Source: Rhizoclosmatium globosum (taxonomy: Eukaryota > Chytridiomycota > Chytridiomycetes > Chytridiales > Chytriomycetaceae). Taken from it: DNA of 64,000 nucleotides. Made by a program: the position numbers and the translations under genes. The stretch is taken from contig MCGO01000049.1 in the NCBI GenBank assembly GCA_002104985.1, forward strand, positions 124,001 through 188,000, written 5' to 3'. Each line of letters starts with the position of its first letter. Position 1 is the first letter of the stretch. Positions 31,501 to 42,827 of the stretch are shown here, one piece after another. A model generated the notes under the pieces. The model saw nothing but the letters and a program-made list of their open reading frames with translations, did no database searches and was not told the DNA's origin.

Positions 31501-33091
31501 GGGCCCTCAACTCGAAAACGCGGTAGCTAAGTAGTCCCCCAATTTTTCAGCCACAACACCGTGTATTGGTGCATTTTGGTGCCACGTGATAGGGGCAGAT
31601 TTTGGTCTAACACTTTTGTTATTTTCCTTCTGTAAAGAAAGTTGATGGTTTTCTTTCTTCTCTAACTACACAATCAATAAATGGAAAAATAACAATTTTA
31701 CTCGCTCAAATGCATTATGAAACATATAGCAACAGTTTCTCCAGACACTTTTCTTAATTAAGGTCTGAGTCACAAGGAATTTGTGTCCAAAAAACGGTGC
31801 CAAAAACCCACTTAAACCACCAATGCCTCCAAAATCAGAGTAAAGAAAGCCGCAAACAGCTTTGATGGTAGAATCAAGAGATAAAAAACTGTAAAGGAGT
31901 CGTTTGGGAGTGTCCAGCAGAGCTGGATGACCAAAGTTATTTTTGAAGCATGAAGAAATGAAAGATACTCATCATTGACTAAGGTGAGCTAAAGATACAT
32001 TTATTTATTAAACTGAAATGTTTTTGGAATGAAGAAGGTGGAGGAATTGTTGGTCGTTCCCAGTGGTATTTGCCGTTCGGTAAGGTCACTCGGATCCTTT
32101 CCATTGAAATAAAGTCATGTTTTATGTGTGTATTGAGCGCCATAGGAGGATAATTTGGCCTGTTGAACGTGGTGTAAGTGTCTGAAATAAGTGTCACAAC
32201 CAACTTCGCTGAAGACCAAGACGCAACAACTGACTGCATGGTCGCAGTTCCGACAAATCTAATGAATCAATAACGATGGTGATGCGATGTCTAGGACATG
32301 AGTGGCAGCCTCCAATGCAAATTCACCATTTTCACCATTTTTTTTGGTGGATGACCACCCTGGTGCCTTTTTCTTTTGATTTCTGCCATCTTGGAGCTGA
32401 ACACAAGCAAAAGCCCTCTCGACTGTCCTTCTCGTTCAACCAAAGTCTTTCGACAAAAATGAAAGAGTTTGCAAAAAACCACCAATTGTCCCGCTTCAGT
32501 ATTTTTCTTGCAATATTCAAGATTCTAATGTTGAGGTATACAGGATGTTACGATATAAGCATTGGAACATATGCAGCAAATCGACAGAAGGGGGAATTCA
32601 GCGAGACAATGGGTTTCTTCATCAACACTTTATGTCTGAGAACCACATTTCAAGATTCATTCACATTCTCGGATGCAATTCAAACAACGGCAAAGACACT
32701 AGTAGAGGCATTGAAGAACCAAAACATTCCCTTTGAGAAAGTCGTGTCTTCTGTCCAACCAAAAACGTTGCCTGGACACCATCCACTCTTTTCGTTTGCA
32801 GTTCTTGAGCAGATCTCTGATGTCAACTTTGAGCAAGAACCGAGCGCAGGACTTGGACCACTGGACTTCTACCTTCAGTATGCATATAATGGTTTTGGTA
32901 TTTTGGAAGCATTTGTGTACTATGATTCCTCTCTGTTTTTGGAAAGTACGATTTTCAGTATGACAGAACACATCAAATCACTACTTGAAATGGCGATGGA
33001 CAACAGTTCCGTGAGCATCCTCACTCCGTTCGTGCGTGCAATTGACACTCACGTTCACGTTAGTGTGGTTATCACTGAGAGCGTAGAATAA
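28503..33091 (+). CDS. Fatty-acyl-AMP ligase / ACP / condensation-domain synthetase, interrupted by a transposon
   Basis: Exons 28503-28535, 28588-28777, 28824-29154, 29201-29471, 29519-29727, 29774-29947 and 29991 onward. Removing the insertion 31444-32374 gives one frame of 1125 aa. Domains: a FAAL-type adenylation domain (1-510) with QYTSGSTGTPKG, SWLPQYHDYGLIG, STAAPNFGY and YLRTGDLGF; an ACP (about 540-610) with phosphopantetheine site ELGGSSLSG; and a condensation domain (about 640-1100) with HHICYDG for the HHxxxDG motif. The order suggests activation of a fatty acid, loading onto the ACP and amide or ester formation with an unknown acceptor. There is no thioesterase or second adenylation domain. 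As it stands, the condensation domain is cut and the protein would stop soon after residue 820. Confidence 0.88.
31444..32365. mobile_element. 922-bp non-autonomous DNA transposon with 9-bp duplication
   Basis: Terminal inverted repeats CACCAGGGTGGT-G/C-ATC (16 of about 17 bases match) are flanked by the 9-bp direct duplication CCTTTTTCT at 31435-31443 and 32366-32374. Nine-base duplications are typical of Mutator-like elements, which is the likely class. It carries no transposase; the only notable frame is 86 codons on the minus strand (32239-31979). It lies within the condensation-domain exon of the synthetase, and the duplication is exactly three codons (Pro-Phe-Ser). Confidence 0.85.
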
Positions 33092-33377
33092 TGGATGTCT
33101 CAAAATTGGTGACTATTTCAATTTAGAGCAGCAGCAACGTTACTTTCTTTCAATTTTCGATTCTTTTCCTTCTTTTCGTTTAATGATAGGTTTTACGGTT
33201 TTCTAGTTGATTGATCTTCTTCTGTACTCGTTTTATCGGTTGTTTGATTCTTTTCAATAAAAAGCTTCTCAGGAACTGTAATTAATAGAGTTTGTAATCT
33301 TTCTTGAAGACAGAATATTGTCAGGATGGAGTGAGTCAAGGGTGAGTCATTGTTTCCCATTCCAAAAACTTGACACA

Positions 33378-35372
33378 ATGGATATTGAAGATCTCGGAGC
33401 GTGCAGCCGACCCTTGTCCAATGATTCCAGCGAATGCCGCGGGAGTCGTTGTTCCACGTGTCCGAGTGTTCGGACGGCTACTTCGAGCGGCGGAAGTGGC
33501 GGCGGCTCAACCGGAAACCACGAACCGGGAAGCCACGCCAACCACGAACAAACTTCGTCGGCACAAGTCGGCGCATCGACCGATGTTGTGATCATTGGCG
33601 CAGGAGTCATTGGCGCAGCGATTGCGCGGTTTCTGTCGCGGTTCAAAGTGCGGGTCGCCGTGCTTGAACGCGGCGACGACGTGGCCAGTGGTGCGTCTTT
33701 TGTTTAGTAAAGTACTTTGCAGTAACTCTCTCTCCTTCAGGTGCCTCGAAGGCAAACAGCGGAATCGTACACGGCGGCTATGATGAAACTCATGGTACTC
33801 TGAAATCAAAGGTGTCTGGACCTGGAAACCGTGCTTTTAAACAGCTGAATAATGTATACTTACTATATAGTTGTATCCCTTCGTCTCTTACTCTTTCAAT
33901 CAGGAACTCAACTTTGGATTTCGCGTGACTGGCTCAATGGTCTTGGCATTCTCAGAGGATGAGGAGCCTGAATTGCATAGGCTTCTTGCAAATGGAACTA
34001 AAAATGGAGTTACTGGGTTGCGAATTATTGATCGGTATGATTGATGGAGTTTTGTTTTGGTGATTGACAGTTTTATGAAGGGCTGAGATTCTTCGACGTG
34101 AACCAAACATTAACCCTGAAGTGTATAAGGCTCTTCTATGTCCTCACAGTGGAATAACTTCTCCATACGAGTACACGATCGCTTTGGCCGAGAATGCAAT
34201 CCTCAACGGCGTTCAATTCCACCTTCGTTGCGAAGTCACAGACATCCAGCGTCTGGAAGCTTCCCCAGAACTGGACCTTCCTCATGGAGGATTTTTGGTT
34301 CGAACAAATGCACAGCAAGAGTTCTTTACAAAAACCATCATCAATGCTGCAGGCCTCTATGCTGACAAAGTAGCCGCTATGCTTGGGGCGGCCGACTTTT
34401 CAATCCTCCCTCGAAAGGGTGAATACATTGTGCTTGATAAAAGCCAAGCCAAGTACGCATCACATGTTTTGTTCCCCGTCCCCTCTCCCATCCGTGGAAA
34501 GGGAATCCTCGTGTCCCAAACGTTCCATGGAAACCTACTTCTCGGTCCAACGTCCCGCGATGTGCGTGAAGACGCGCGTACAAACACTGAAATCTTGAAA
34601 GACATTTTGGGGAGTGCGCGTCACACGGTTCCTGACTTTGATGTAACCAAGGCGATTACTTCTTATGCAGGACTTCGTGCGAAATGTTCTCGTGGAGATT
34701 TTATTATTGAAGAGGCAAAGAATTGTCCAGGGCTTGTGAATGTTGCGGGTATTGATTCACCTGGTCTCACATCGTCTCCTGCTGTGGCTGAGATGGTTTG
34801 CGATATTGTGCGTGGTATATTCAAGAGGAATACGGGACATGACTTGTCTCCAAATCCATGGTATAATCCATTGCGTCCTCCCATCATCATCAAAAAAGAC
34901 TCTACTTACAAAGGTGTGCTTTTGAGTGTCGTCACTTTCTTCTCATATTGCTTTCAATGTAGGAGTAATCGACCACCCGACTGTTCCAGGCCTGAATATC
35001 ATTTGTCGTTGTGAGGTTGTCTCTGAAGCCGAAATTGTTGATGCAATTCACAGACCCCTCGGAGCTCACTCAACCGATGCAGTCAAGAAACGTACGCGAG
35101 CTGGTATGGGACAGTGTCAGGGAACGTTCTGTGAACCCCGCGTGGTATGTTGTTTTGGCCAATGGTGTTTGTATATCTCACACTCTATTTGTTTTACTAA
35201 TACGTAGGCGAGACTGATCTCTCGTGAGCTCAATATTCCATTGGATCAAGTTCCTCGACGTGGTGTGGGGTCGTCGTTGTTGCCACATAAACGAGTCACC
35301 GCGGAAGACGCTGCATTGCTTGATAAACTTTCACATGAGGATGAAAAGAAAGCGCCGAAATCAAAACTTTAA
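33378..35372 (+). CDS. GlpA/L2HGDH-like FAD oxidoreductase with C-terminal [2Fe-2S] BFD domain
   Basis: Six exons (33378-33690, 33741-33853, 33904-34034, 34081-34913, 34963-35144, 35208-35372) give 578 aa. After a Ser/Gly-rich leader of about 65 residues comes the FAD-binding fold [19 protein letters not shown] and [24 protein letters not shown], typical of glycerol-3-phosphate and hydroxyglutarate dehydrogenases. The middle has [11 protein letters not shown] and [11 protein letters not shown]. The C-terminal domain has [11 protein letters not shown] and [10 protein letters not shown], the four-Cys BFD-like iron-sulfur motif seen in bacterial anaerobic GlpA-type enzymes. The substrate is probably a 2-hydroxyacid or glycerol-3-phosphate. 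The architecture is mainly bacterial, so transfer is possible, though six introns show long residence. Confidence 0.85.
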
Positions 35373-35452
35373 TGACGAAGCAATAAATAGGGCAATGTGT
35401 CCATTACAAATATCATTTCAAATCCACACACAAACAACAGCGTCACTCAACA

Positions 35453-36617
35453 ATGAGCACCCGAAACCGAGTGGCCATCGTGATAGTTGAGCATTTGTTC
35501 ATAACAACACGCGCATCTTAACATCCCAAACAAGGGCGCGTCCCGTGGAATCGGCGCATTCATCGCCCAACGTCTCAGCACCGACGGATACACTGTCGTC
35601 GTCGCCGCCCGTCGTCTCGGAAATTCCACCCAAGCAACAAACGTTGACTTCTGTGCGCCGACTTGTACGCTTCAAAACGTTGCGGACGAAATCAAGCGAC
35701 GTGGTGGTGTTGCGAGTGCTGTTGAATGCGATGTTGCGGATCCAACGGCTATTGAACGGCTCTTTGAACAGGCACTGAAAACGTGGGGACGCGTTGATGC
35801 TGTCGTTTTCAACGCCGGTGCTATCTGGTGGGGGCCTGTGAAGGATACTGATTACAAGAGGTGAGGGTTTCGCTGTGATTGGATGAACTCATGGCCTTAT
35901 TATTCGATGGCATGCTTAGATATTCGCTTTTGACTACTGTCAATCAAAATGCTCTGTACAAGACGGTTCAGGTTGCCCTGCCACTCTTTACTAAACAGAA
36001 GCACGGGCGTATTCTTGTCGTCTCTCCACCCATTTACTCGCGTTTCTTTCGTGGGAAGACTGCGTACGCCATGTCAAAAGTTGCAATGACTGTTTTGACG
36101 CATGGACTTGCGATGGAATTGGAAGAATTCAACAGCAAGAATGGTTTACTTGATTCACAAGGTATTCTGCGTTGAAATCGCCATTCAATTGTTTTGACCA
36201 AAAGCTTTTAATCAAGGTCTTGCGATTACCTCACTTTGGCCTGCTACGGCTGTTCAGAGCGCTGTTACTCATGTCAAACAAATCAACCCTGAGTTCTTGA
36301 GAAAACCAACCATCTTTGCTGATGCTGTCTTGGGTATCTTGAATGGTAATGACTTTATTTTACAGCACTGTACCTTAACTTCACGAATTTATATCCCCAA
36401 TCTCACAGAGCCATCATCCAAAGTCAATGGCGGCGCATTCATTGATGAAGATTACCTTCGCGAACACAAAGGAATCACAGATTTCTCGCACTATCAAGTT
36501 GTTCCCGGCAAGGAACCTGCAAGAATGATGCCTCGCAAGTTTCCATCGTTACTGGTTGAAGAACAAGATGATCGCGGATTTGCTGTGGCAGAAGGAAAAA
36601 GCAAACCAAAATTGTGA
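35453..36617 (+). CDS. HSDL2-like short-chain dehydrogenase
   Basis: Five exons (35453-35485, 35535-35860, 35920-36161, 36217-36345, 36409-36617) give 312 aa. The cofactor motif GASRGIG is assembled across the first intron, whose donor is the rare GTTGAG. VVVAARR, NAGAIWWG (for NNAG), an SPP strand and the catalytic YAMSK (YxxxK) follow. The C-terminal part (FADAVLGILN, then a GGAFIDEDYLRE stretch) resembles hydroxysteroid dehydrogenase-like 2, which acts in peroxisomes or mitochondria on unknown acyl substrates; no SCP2 domain is fused here. Its start lies 80 bp after the preceding oxidoreductase. Confidence 0.85.
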
Positions 36618-36764
36618 CTTACTAATTGAGGTTTGAGGAACATTTAACGCGTGAAAAATCTAATTCCATTGTTGGTGCCAAAATCAAAGAATATGTACGT
36701 AAATAACACTGTAGCATTGTGAATTCAGAAAGTTTCATTGTCATACAAGAAAGACCACTCAACA

Positions 36765-37733
36765 ATGCCCGACTTGACTCCATCCCAACTCTCAAACACA
36801 GTCCAATCCATGCGTGGATTCGCTGGAATTTCTTGTACAGTCAGCCTTGCAACCATAATCACTGTTATCGCTTACAAACGCCTACGTTCTACGCTAAACA
36901 CAATCTTGGCATGCCTCGCTTTCTCCGACTTCGGTCTCGCATTTGTCCTCTGCTTCGGTACAAACTACCTCAAAAACCAACAAGCGTGTTACGGGCTCGG
37001 TATCATTGCCGAATACTTTTTCAACGCGAGTTCCTCGTGGAACTTGATTCTGTTTTTCTATATTTTCGCGTTTGTCGTGTTTGGCGGAGTGAAGGCAGAG
37101 TGGGTGTTCCGTATTGGAGTTTATTACGCGTGGTTGTTGCCGCTTTTGTTGACTGGGATTGGATTTATTGCGGAAAAGGCGAATCCGAAGTTATACCCAT
37201 TGTACGGAGCTTCATCGTTGCAGTGCTGGATTACGGGGAATGGAATCTTTTGGTGGTATCGTATTTATATTTACTTTATTCCGTTATGGATTCATTACTT
37301 CGGAATCTTCGTGTTCTACCTATGTGTTGCATATGTCGTTCACAAGCGGTCGGAGGAAAGTAGAGGATCGGTGAATGAGGCGGCGAGGAAGACGGCCGAG
37401 TATCAGAAGATGCTGTTTTGGAAGGGGAGTTTCATTGTATTTTCGTTCTTTGCTTGTTCTGTACCAGCGTCGGCGTATAGAATTTGTGCGGCTCTCCCGG
37501 ATACGTGCAAGTACAATCCAAATTTGTATATGATTCAAGGGATTATGCAGTCTTGGAATGGGGTTTGGAACGCGATTGTGTTTGCGCTGTTTACACGTTG
37601 GTACGGCCATTTGCACTTGGACGAGACAGTTCGCAATTCGGAAGCCAAGTCAACAGATAGCACAGCTTCTAACATGGAGCACAAGTGGTGGGTTGAGCCT
37701 GGAAAGAAAATCCTTAAAACTTCAGAAGTTTAA
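36765..37733 (+). CDS. Seven-transmembrane receptor of the cAMP-receptor-like family
   Basis: A single exon of 322 aa with seven hydrophobic helices: GFAGISCTVSLATIITVIAY, the second around ILACLAFSDFGLAFVLCFG, the third around WNLILFFYIFAFVVFGG, the fourth WLLPLLLTGIGFIA, the fifth IHYFGIFVFYLCVAYVV, the sixth GSFIVFSFFACSVPASAYRI and the seventh YMIQGIMQSWNGVWNAIVFAL. The layout and the loop-2 CW motif (SSLQCWIT) fit the Dictyostelium cAR/Crl and fungal Git3-like receptors. The C-terminal tail is Ser/Thr-rich and short. The ligand is unknown. It has no intron, unlike its neighbours. Confidence 0.8.
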   Translation: MPDLTPSQLSNTVQSMRGFAGISCTVSLATIITVIAYKRLRSTLNTILACLAFSDFGLAFVLCFGTNYLKNQQACYGLGIIAEYFFNASSSWNLILFFYIFAFVVFGGVKAEWVFRIGVYYAWLLPLLLTGIGFIAEKANPKLYPLYGASSLQCWITGNGIFWWYRIYIYFIPLWIHYFGIFVFYLCVAYVVHKRSEESRGSVNEAARKTAEYQKMLFWKGSFIVFSFFACSVPASAYRICAALPDTCKYNPNLYMIQGIMQSWNGVWNAIVFALFTRWYGHLHLDETVRNSEAKSTDSTASNMEHKWWVEPGKKILKTSEV

Positions 37734-37859
37734 GCTTTCATTTTCGATTCAATTCTTTCGTTCATTTGCGCTCATTTACTTCTCATTTTATTCACTTATT
37801 TAAGCAACGTTTCAGACTAATACCAGAAATTATATAAAATAATCCACGTAGAGCACCGT

Positions 37860-37931
37860 AGTTTCTTGGTGTAGTGGTTATCACGTCTCCTTTACACGGA
37901 GAAGGCCGCGAGTTCAATCCTCGCAGAGACT
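37860..37931 (+). tRNA. tRNA-Val (TAC)
   Basis: 72 nt. Acceptor AGTTTCT pairs with AGAGACT (one T-G), the D arm contains TGGTGTAGTGGTTATCAC, the anticodon stem-loop is TCTCC-TTTACAC-GGAGA giving TAC, and the T arm is GCGAG-TTCAATC-CTCGC. No intron. Confidence 0.92.
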
Positions 37932-38140
37932 ATGTTATTTGTTTCCTCAGGTTTTTGAAGGTGTTGGGAAGGAATTGTTAGGTGAGTGATGGTTCAGGGA
38001 TTCAGTCTCCTATCAAGGACTGTTACCGTGAATGCTTGTGAAGGTAAGCGAAAGCTGTCGCAATAAATTCTCTATAGCGAAGAAAACGGGCGACAACTAT
38101 TTATTTCACCAAAATGTGAGTAAATACAAATGCACTTGAA

Positions 38141-39349
38141 TTACTCATGAGTAAAGTTGGCAGCACGCTTCTCAGCAAACGCCTTCATTCCCTCCTTCTG
38201 ATCCTTGGTGGCAAAAGTAGCCTGGAACAAACGTCTCTCCAAATGCAAACCCTCACTCAAGCTCAATTCCAAGCTCTTGTTGACGGCTTCTTTTGCCATT
38301 TGGACGCTTGGAAGAGAGTAGGATGCAATGACGGTGGCGGACTTGACGGCTTCGTCAACGAGCTTTTCGGCTGGGTAGATACGGGCAACGAGGCCGGCCT
38401 TTTCTGCTTCTTGGGCGGTAATCATGTCTCCGGTGAGGATCATGTCCATGGCTTTTGCCTTTCCGACAAGGGAGGTCAAACGTTGGGTTCCTGGAATATC
38501 AGAGTGTTAGTTTTTGATCTGACTCTTTTCGACGAAGTTTCTTCATGCATCCACACATTGTGACTTTCTATCCAAGTTTCTCTTCCTCGTCGCGTAATAT
38601 GTTCTGCACTTCAATGAACTTCCAACACGCGATCGACACATTTGCCTTCCCTTTTCCCTCACGTTCACCTATTCAGATACAAAAAAAGAGAAACAACATT
38701 TACCTCCAGCACCTGGAATAGTACCAAGCTTAATCTCAGGCTGACCAAACTTGGCCTTGTCACCAGCATAAATCAAATCACACATCATAGCAACTTCGCA
38801 CCCTCCACCAAGAGCGAAACCGTTAACAGCAGCAATAATTGGCTTGCGGATGGAAGTAATTCCGGTCCAATCGGCCAAGAAGTTGTTTTTGTAGCATTGA
38901 ACGAATTCAAGGTCCTTCATTTCCTTAATGTCAGCGCCAGCTATAGTTTGGTAGTTAGCATTAGATGTTTTGGGGAGTCAAAGACAAGGGTAGTGTTTGT
39001 GCTGCTGGTGTGAAGAGGAGAAAGGGAGGGATAGACGGAGAAAGTCGGGACAGATCAACGCGAGGTTCCAAGCACGTGTGTTGACCCAATCCACGGAAAC
39101 AAAAGAGGCAACAAACGTACCAGCAAAGGCCTTCTCTGAGCCAGTAACAACAATAGCACCAACAGAGTCGTCCTTGTCGAATGCGCGCAAGGCCTCGTTC
39201 AAGTCCTTCATCAAAGCAGAGTTGAGGGCGTTCAAGGCCTTTGGACGGTTCAGCGTAACAACACCGACGCGTCCACGCTGTTCAACAAGAACATTCTCGT
39301 ATGTTGCTGAGGCGGAAGTGGAAAAGAGGCGGCGACGAAGGGCGAACAT
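38141..39349 (-). CDS. ECHS1: Mitochondrial short-chain enoyl-CoA hydratase
   Basis: Three exons (39349-39121, 38940-38704, 38490-38141) give 271 aa. The N-terminus [14 protein letters not shown] is a mitochondrial presequence. Crotonase motifs are intact: [23 protein letters not shown] (oxyanion hole, built across intron 1), [15 protein letters not shown] with the first catalytic Glu expected nearby, and [17 protein letters not shown] with the second catalytic Glu. It hydrates enoyl-CoA in beta-oxidation and valine breakdown. The introns (180 and 213 nt) are longer than most in this window. Confidence 0.95.
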
Positions 39350-39441
39350 GTCTTCTCTTTTGAGGATAGTTTTTATTTCTCTGTTTTTCATTGTTTCTTT
39401 CTTTGTTTCTTTTCTTTTGAAGTCAAGGCACAAACCAACGA

Positions 39442-42400
39442 ATGATCCCCGTGTCACTCGTTCTCTGTGTGACCTCCGACGGCGTTCACGTTGCACCGAC
39501 GCCCCTCAAACTGGTCGTGTCGCTGTCCGAAGAAGGCCGAGTCGACGAACTCAAGACCGAGTTGAAAGCGCCGCTCGAATCTTTCTTTGCCCTAACCCTA
39601 AGACGTCCGTGTCTGCCGAAGCTGCGTGGCTTTGTTGAGAAGGTTGTGGCGGATCTTGACAGGTGTGGTCATTGAGAGTTGTTCGTTGTTCGTTGTTGGT
39701 CGTTGGAACCTGTCTCACTTTCCTCACTTTCTGGCCTGCTTTAGCTTCCTCGATCTTGCCGCCTTTCGGAACGCGGACGGTGCTGAGTTGTTACCCTTTC
39801 AAACTCTGCAAGAGTGCGGCATTCATGCGGCATCGCTCCTCTCTCTTGTTCTTTATGCCGACTCAGATGATCCTCTTGATCTGGACTCAATAGCCTATTC
39901 ACAACTACCTGTCTCGGGTTCAACTTCTAGACGAATCTCATCAGAGTTTATTCCATCTGCGACGTTCCGTCCTGCTACTCCTTCTGGTGATCTTCCACTC
40001 TTGGGTGAGTAATAACCCTCCCAGATCTCAGAACGAGACTGATATATGCAGAAGAACGAAGAACTGAAGTATGGGAGGACTTTGTCTGGAAATTGGGAAC
40101 TTATTGCTGGCCTTCAACCAAAGTCAATTCTTTCGGACACCGAAAGTAAATCACCATATCTGTTCCACTAACTTTTATACAACCAGAAACACTCAAGCGA
40201 AAGACGTTACCGTCTGCCACCTCCTCTCCACCCTCCAAACGCCCCAAACATCAATCCACATCCACATCCCCTGTGAAATCATCTTTTGTCACTCCAACTC
40301 CACACATATTCACACAACCTTCACAAGTCCAATTCATCAATGCAGAAAGACCTCCCCCAATCGTTATCCACGATTCACAGGAAGACGAAGAAGATGTATC
40401 CGCTTCACAAGAGCATTCAGCGCCAACACCAACAACAACAACAACCGCAGCTGTAGAAATCTTGACACAACCAGACTCTGCCAAACAGTCTCCAATCCTC
40501 GCCTCAAAATCTCCACCAAAGAAACAAACCACAACCACGGCCCTCGCGTACTCTCCTTCCCCCGTCATTTCGTCGCAGACTTCATCGTCTCCTAGACGAA
40601 TGAGCTTGCGATCTTCTTTGTCCATGTCGCGTAGCACGGAGCGGATGGTTGATTCGTCGTCACCGTCTTCGTCGCAGCCAGTTGTTGGCGCGAGTCCTGT
40701 TCGGATGACACGTGGTCGGGCTGCTGCTGCTGCTGCGGCGGCGGCGGCAGCTGTTGCGGCTTCAATTAACGGTGCGGGGTCTGGTGGAGTTAGTGGCGGA
40801 GAGACTACGGAAGATGAAGATGGGAAGACGGTAGGTGTTGGAAAGAATGGCATTGTGAAGAAACATGGGAGTGATGTTGTTGTTGAGGAAACTGATGGAG
40901 AAGAGGAGGAGAATGAGAAGGAGGAGGAGAAGAAGAAGAAGGAAGGGAAGGACGTTTCGAAAGCAATGGATGTAGACGAAGTGGAGACGGAAGCGACTCC
41001 AAAAGCTTCACCTAAGCGATTGGTTGTTTCGCAATCTGCTTTGACAGAAGATGCTGGAGATGTTGAAATCGCGGACGAAGTGGAGGAACAAAAGGATGAC
41101 CAAGAGAAGAAGGAAGATGATTCTGACTCTGACTCAGATAGTTCTTCAGAGTACGAAGAAGTTGAGGTTGAGGTCGAAGTCGAAGTGGATGAAAATGGTA
41201 ATGAGGTTGTGGTTGGAGAAAAGGTCTTGAGGGAAGATTCCGTAGAGAAAGATGAAGATGATGAGGATGAGGATGAAACCGAAGATGAAGAGGAGAGAGA
41301 GGGGGCAGAAGAAGTTGAGCAAGTTGCCCCTATCACTCAAGAAGAGGAAGAAAGCATGGAAGAGAAGGATATCACAATGAAGGAGGATGAAGATGACGAG
41401 ATGAAGGAATCTGTCATTGCGACGAAGAATTTCCCCGCAAGTCAGTCACCTCTTACGACGAAGCAAATTGTCGAATCCCCAACTTTCAGACCTGCATCTC
41501 CCTCCAAGTCTCCTAGACCAAACCCACTCATAATACCGGCCCAAGCTCTCCTCGACCTTTCCACATCAGTAACTATCTCGTCATTCAGTAGCGAATTGGC
41601 TTCAACGACTACAACTGCTGCTCCCGCCTCGCCAAAGAAATGGGAACCGTTGTATGCAAATAGACTACCTTCCATCAGCTCCTACAAAGCTCCTGACAGT
41701 CCCGACAGGCCCACTGAATCTGAATCAGAAGAAGAGGAGGAAGATGTGGACAACCTTCTGCATACTTATATGGGTGACGAAATGGATGACATCGAGTCTG
41801 TCGCCGAATCTGAAGGAGAAGCCACACCAGCTCCACAGCATATTTCAGATTCCGAAGAAGACGAAGAATCTCCTCTCACGAAACCAGTCCGGCGTGTTGA
41901 TTCCTTCTCCCAACAAACACTTGCTGACAGCCAACAACCACTTCTTTCTACTGCATCGTCAAATGCGTCCTCCCCAACAGCCAGTTTCCCACCTGGAAAC
42001 CAAACGCATGCCGCAGAACTCTCCACTGTTCCCGCTGCCCCCACAAAGACCCCCTTCCCAACTCCACAGCCGTTATTTATCCCGACCTCTACGAGCAATA
42101 TCCCACATCATTTGCGGTATCAGCCCATTAGAACACAATCCACAGACTCTATTGGTGGCAGTGGTGTGAATGGAAAAGGCCTTTTTGGAACCTTGTTCAG
42201 TGCAGGTCAATCGCTGAAGGAGATATCCTCCGCCTTTGACTTTGTGAAACGGCAAACTGCGGCACCTGCCGGACGTATGGGGAGTCTCGTCGCAGAAGGA
42301 ACAAGGACACAGACTGTGCAAGATGCGTCCAGCTCAAGCGATGAAGGAGATGCCGGTGTAGATGACGATGATTCCGACGACAGTGATGATTCTGATGATA

Positions 42401-42558
42401 GTGACAGTGGGAAAGAAAAGAAAAAGAAGAGTGAGGTTGGGGGTCCACAGTTTGCGGGACAGAGGCGGAAAGGGAAGAAGAAGAAGAGTGTATTTGGAAT
42501 GTTGGCGAATGATGCCAAAAGCGCACGGAGAAACAGTGATAGGTTTTCTCAGCGATAA
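39442..42558 (+). CDS. Large acidic, Ser-rich nuclear-type protein, family unknown
   Basis: Four exons (39442-39662, 39745-40004, 40062-40145, 40187-42558) join in frame to 978 aa. The first 190 residues look globular (LKLVVSLSEEGRVDELKTELK, LQECGIHAASLLSLVLYADSDD) and end GLQPKSILSDTE-KTLKRK. The rest is disordered: many SP and TP sites, a poly-Ala run (11 Ala after TRGR), long Glu/Asp and Lys tracts, and a basic C-terminus with KKKKS and RRKGKKKKS. This suggests a chromatin or nucleolar protein, but I recognise no domain. Its ATG lies 92 bp from that of the divergent hydratase gene, so the two probably share a promoter. Confidence 0.7.
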
Positions 42559-42827
42559 AAATAATGAATGGGAAAAGAAAGAGTAACTTTTGTACTTTTG
42601 TGATTCTCTGTTTCGCTTTTTCTTCGTTCTCAACCAAAACCAATCTTTGAAGGTGCGACCTGAGCTCTGTCCCAACCACCTTCGCACGCAATCCACGATC
42701 CTACACCGTCCTAGCACCTAGCAGTACACATCAATACGTACCCTGGACACCGCCATCCATCCACCGCACCCTCAACTCTCTCCCCTCAAACAACTCGAAA
42801 CTAAAATACCCACCAAACCCACTCAGG

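Noticed and set aside
31444..32365. The 922-bp insertion as a normal intron
   Set aside because: It has inverted ends and a 9-bp direct duplication, no GT/AG at its borders, and is about twenty times longer than the gene's other introns.
40251..41336. A 361-codon Ser/Thr-rich frame antisense to the acidic gene
   Set aside because: Shadow of Glu/Asp-rich codons on the plus strand; it has no splice logic and the plus-strand model joins cleanly over four exons.
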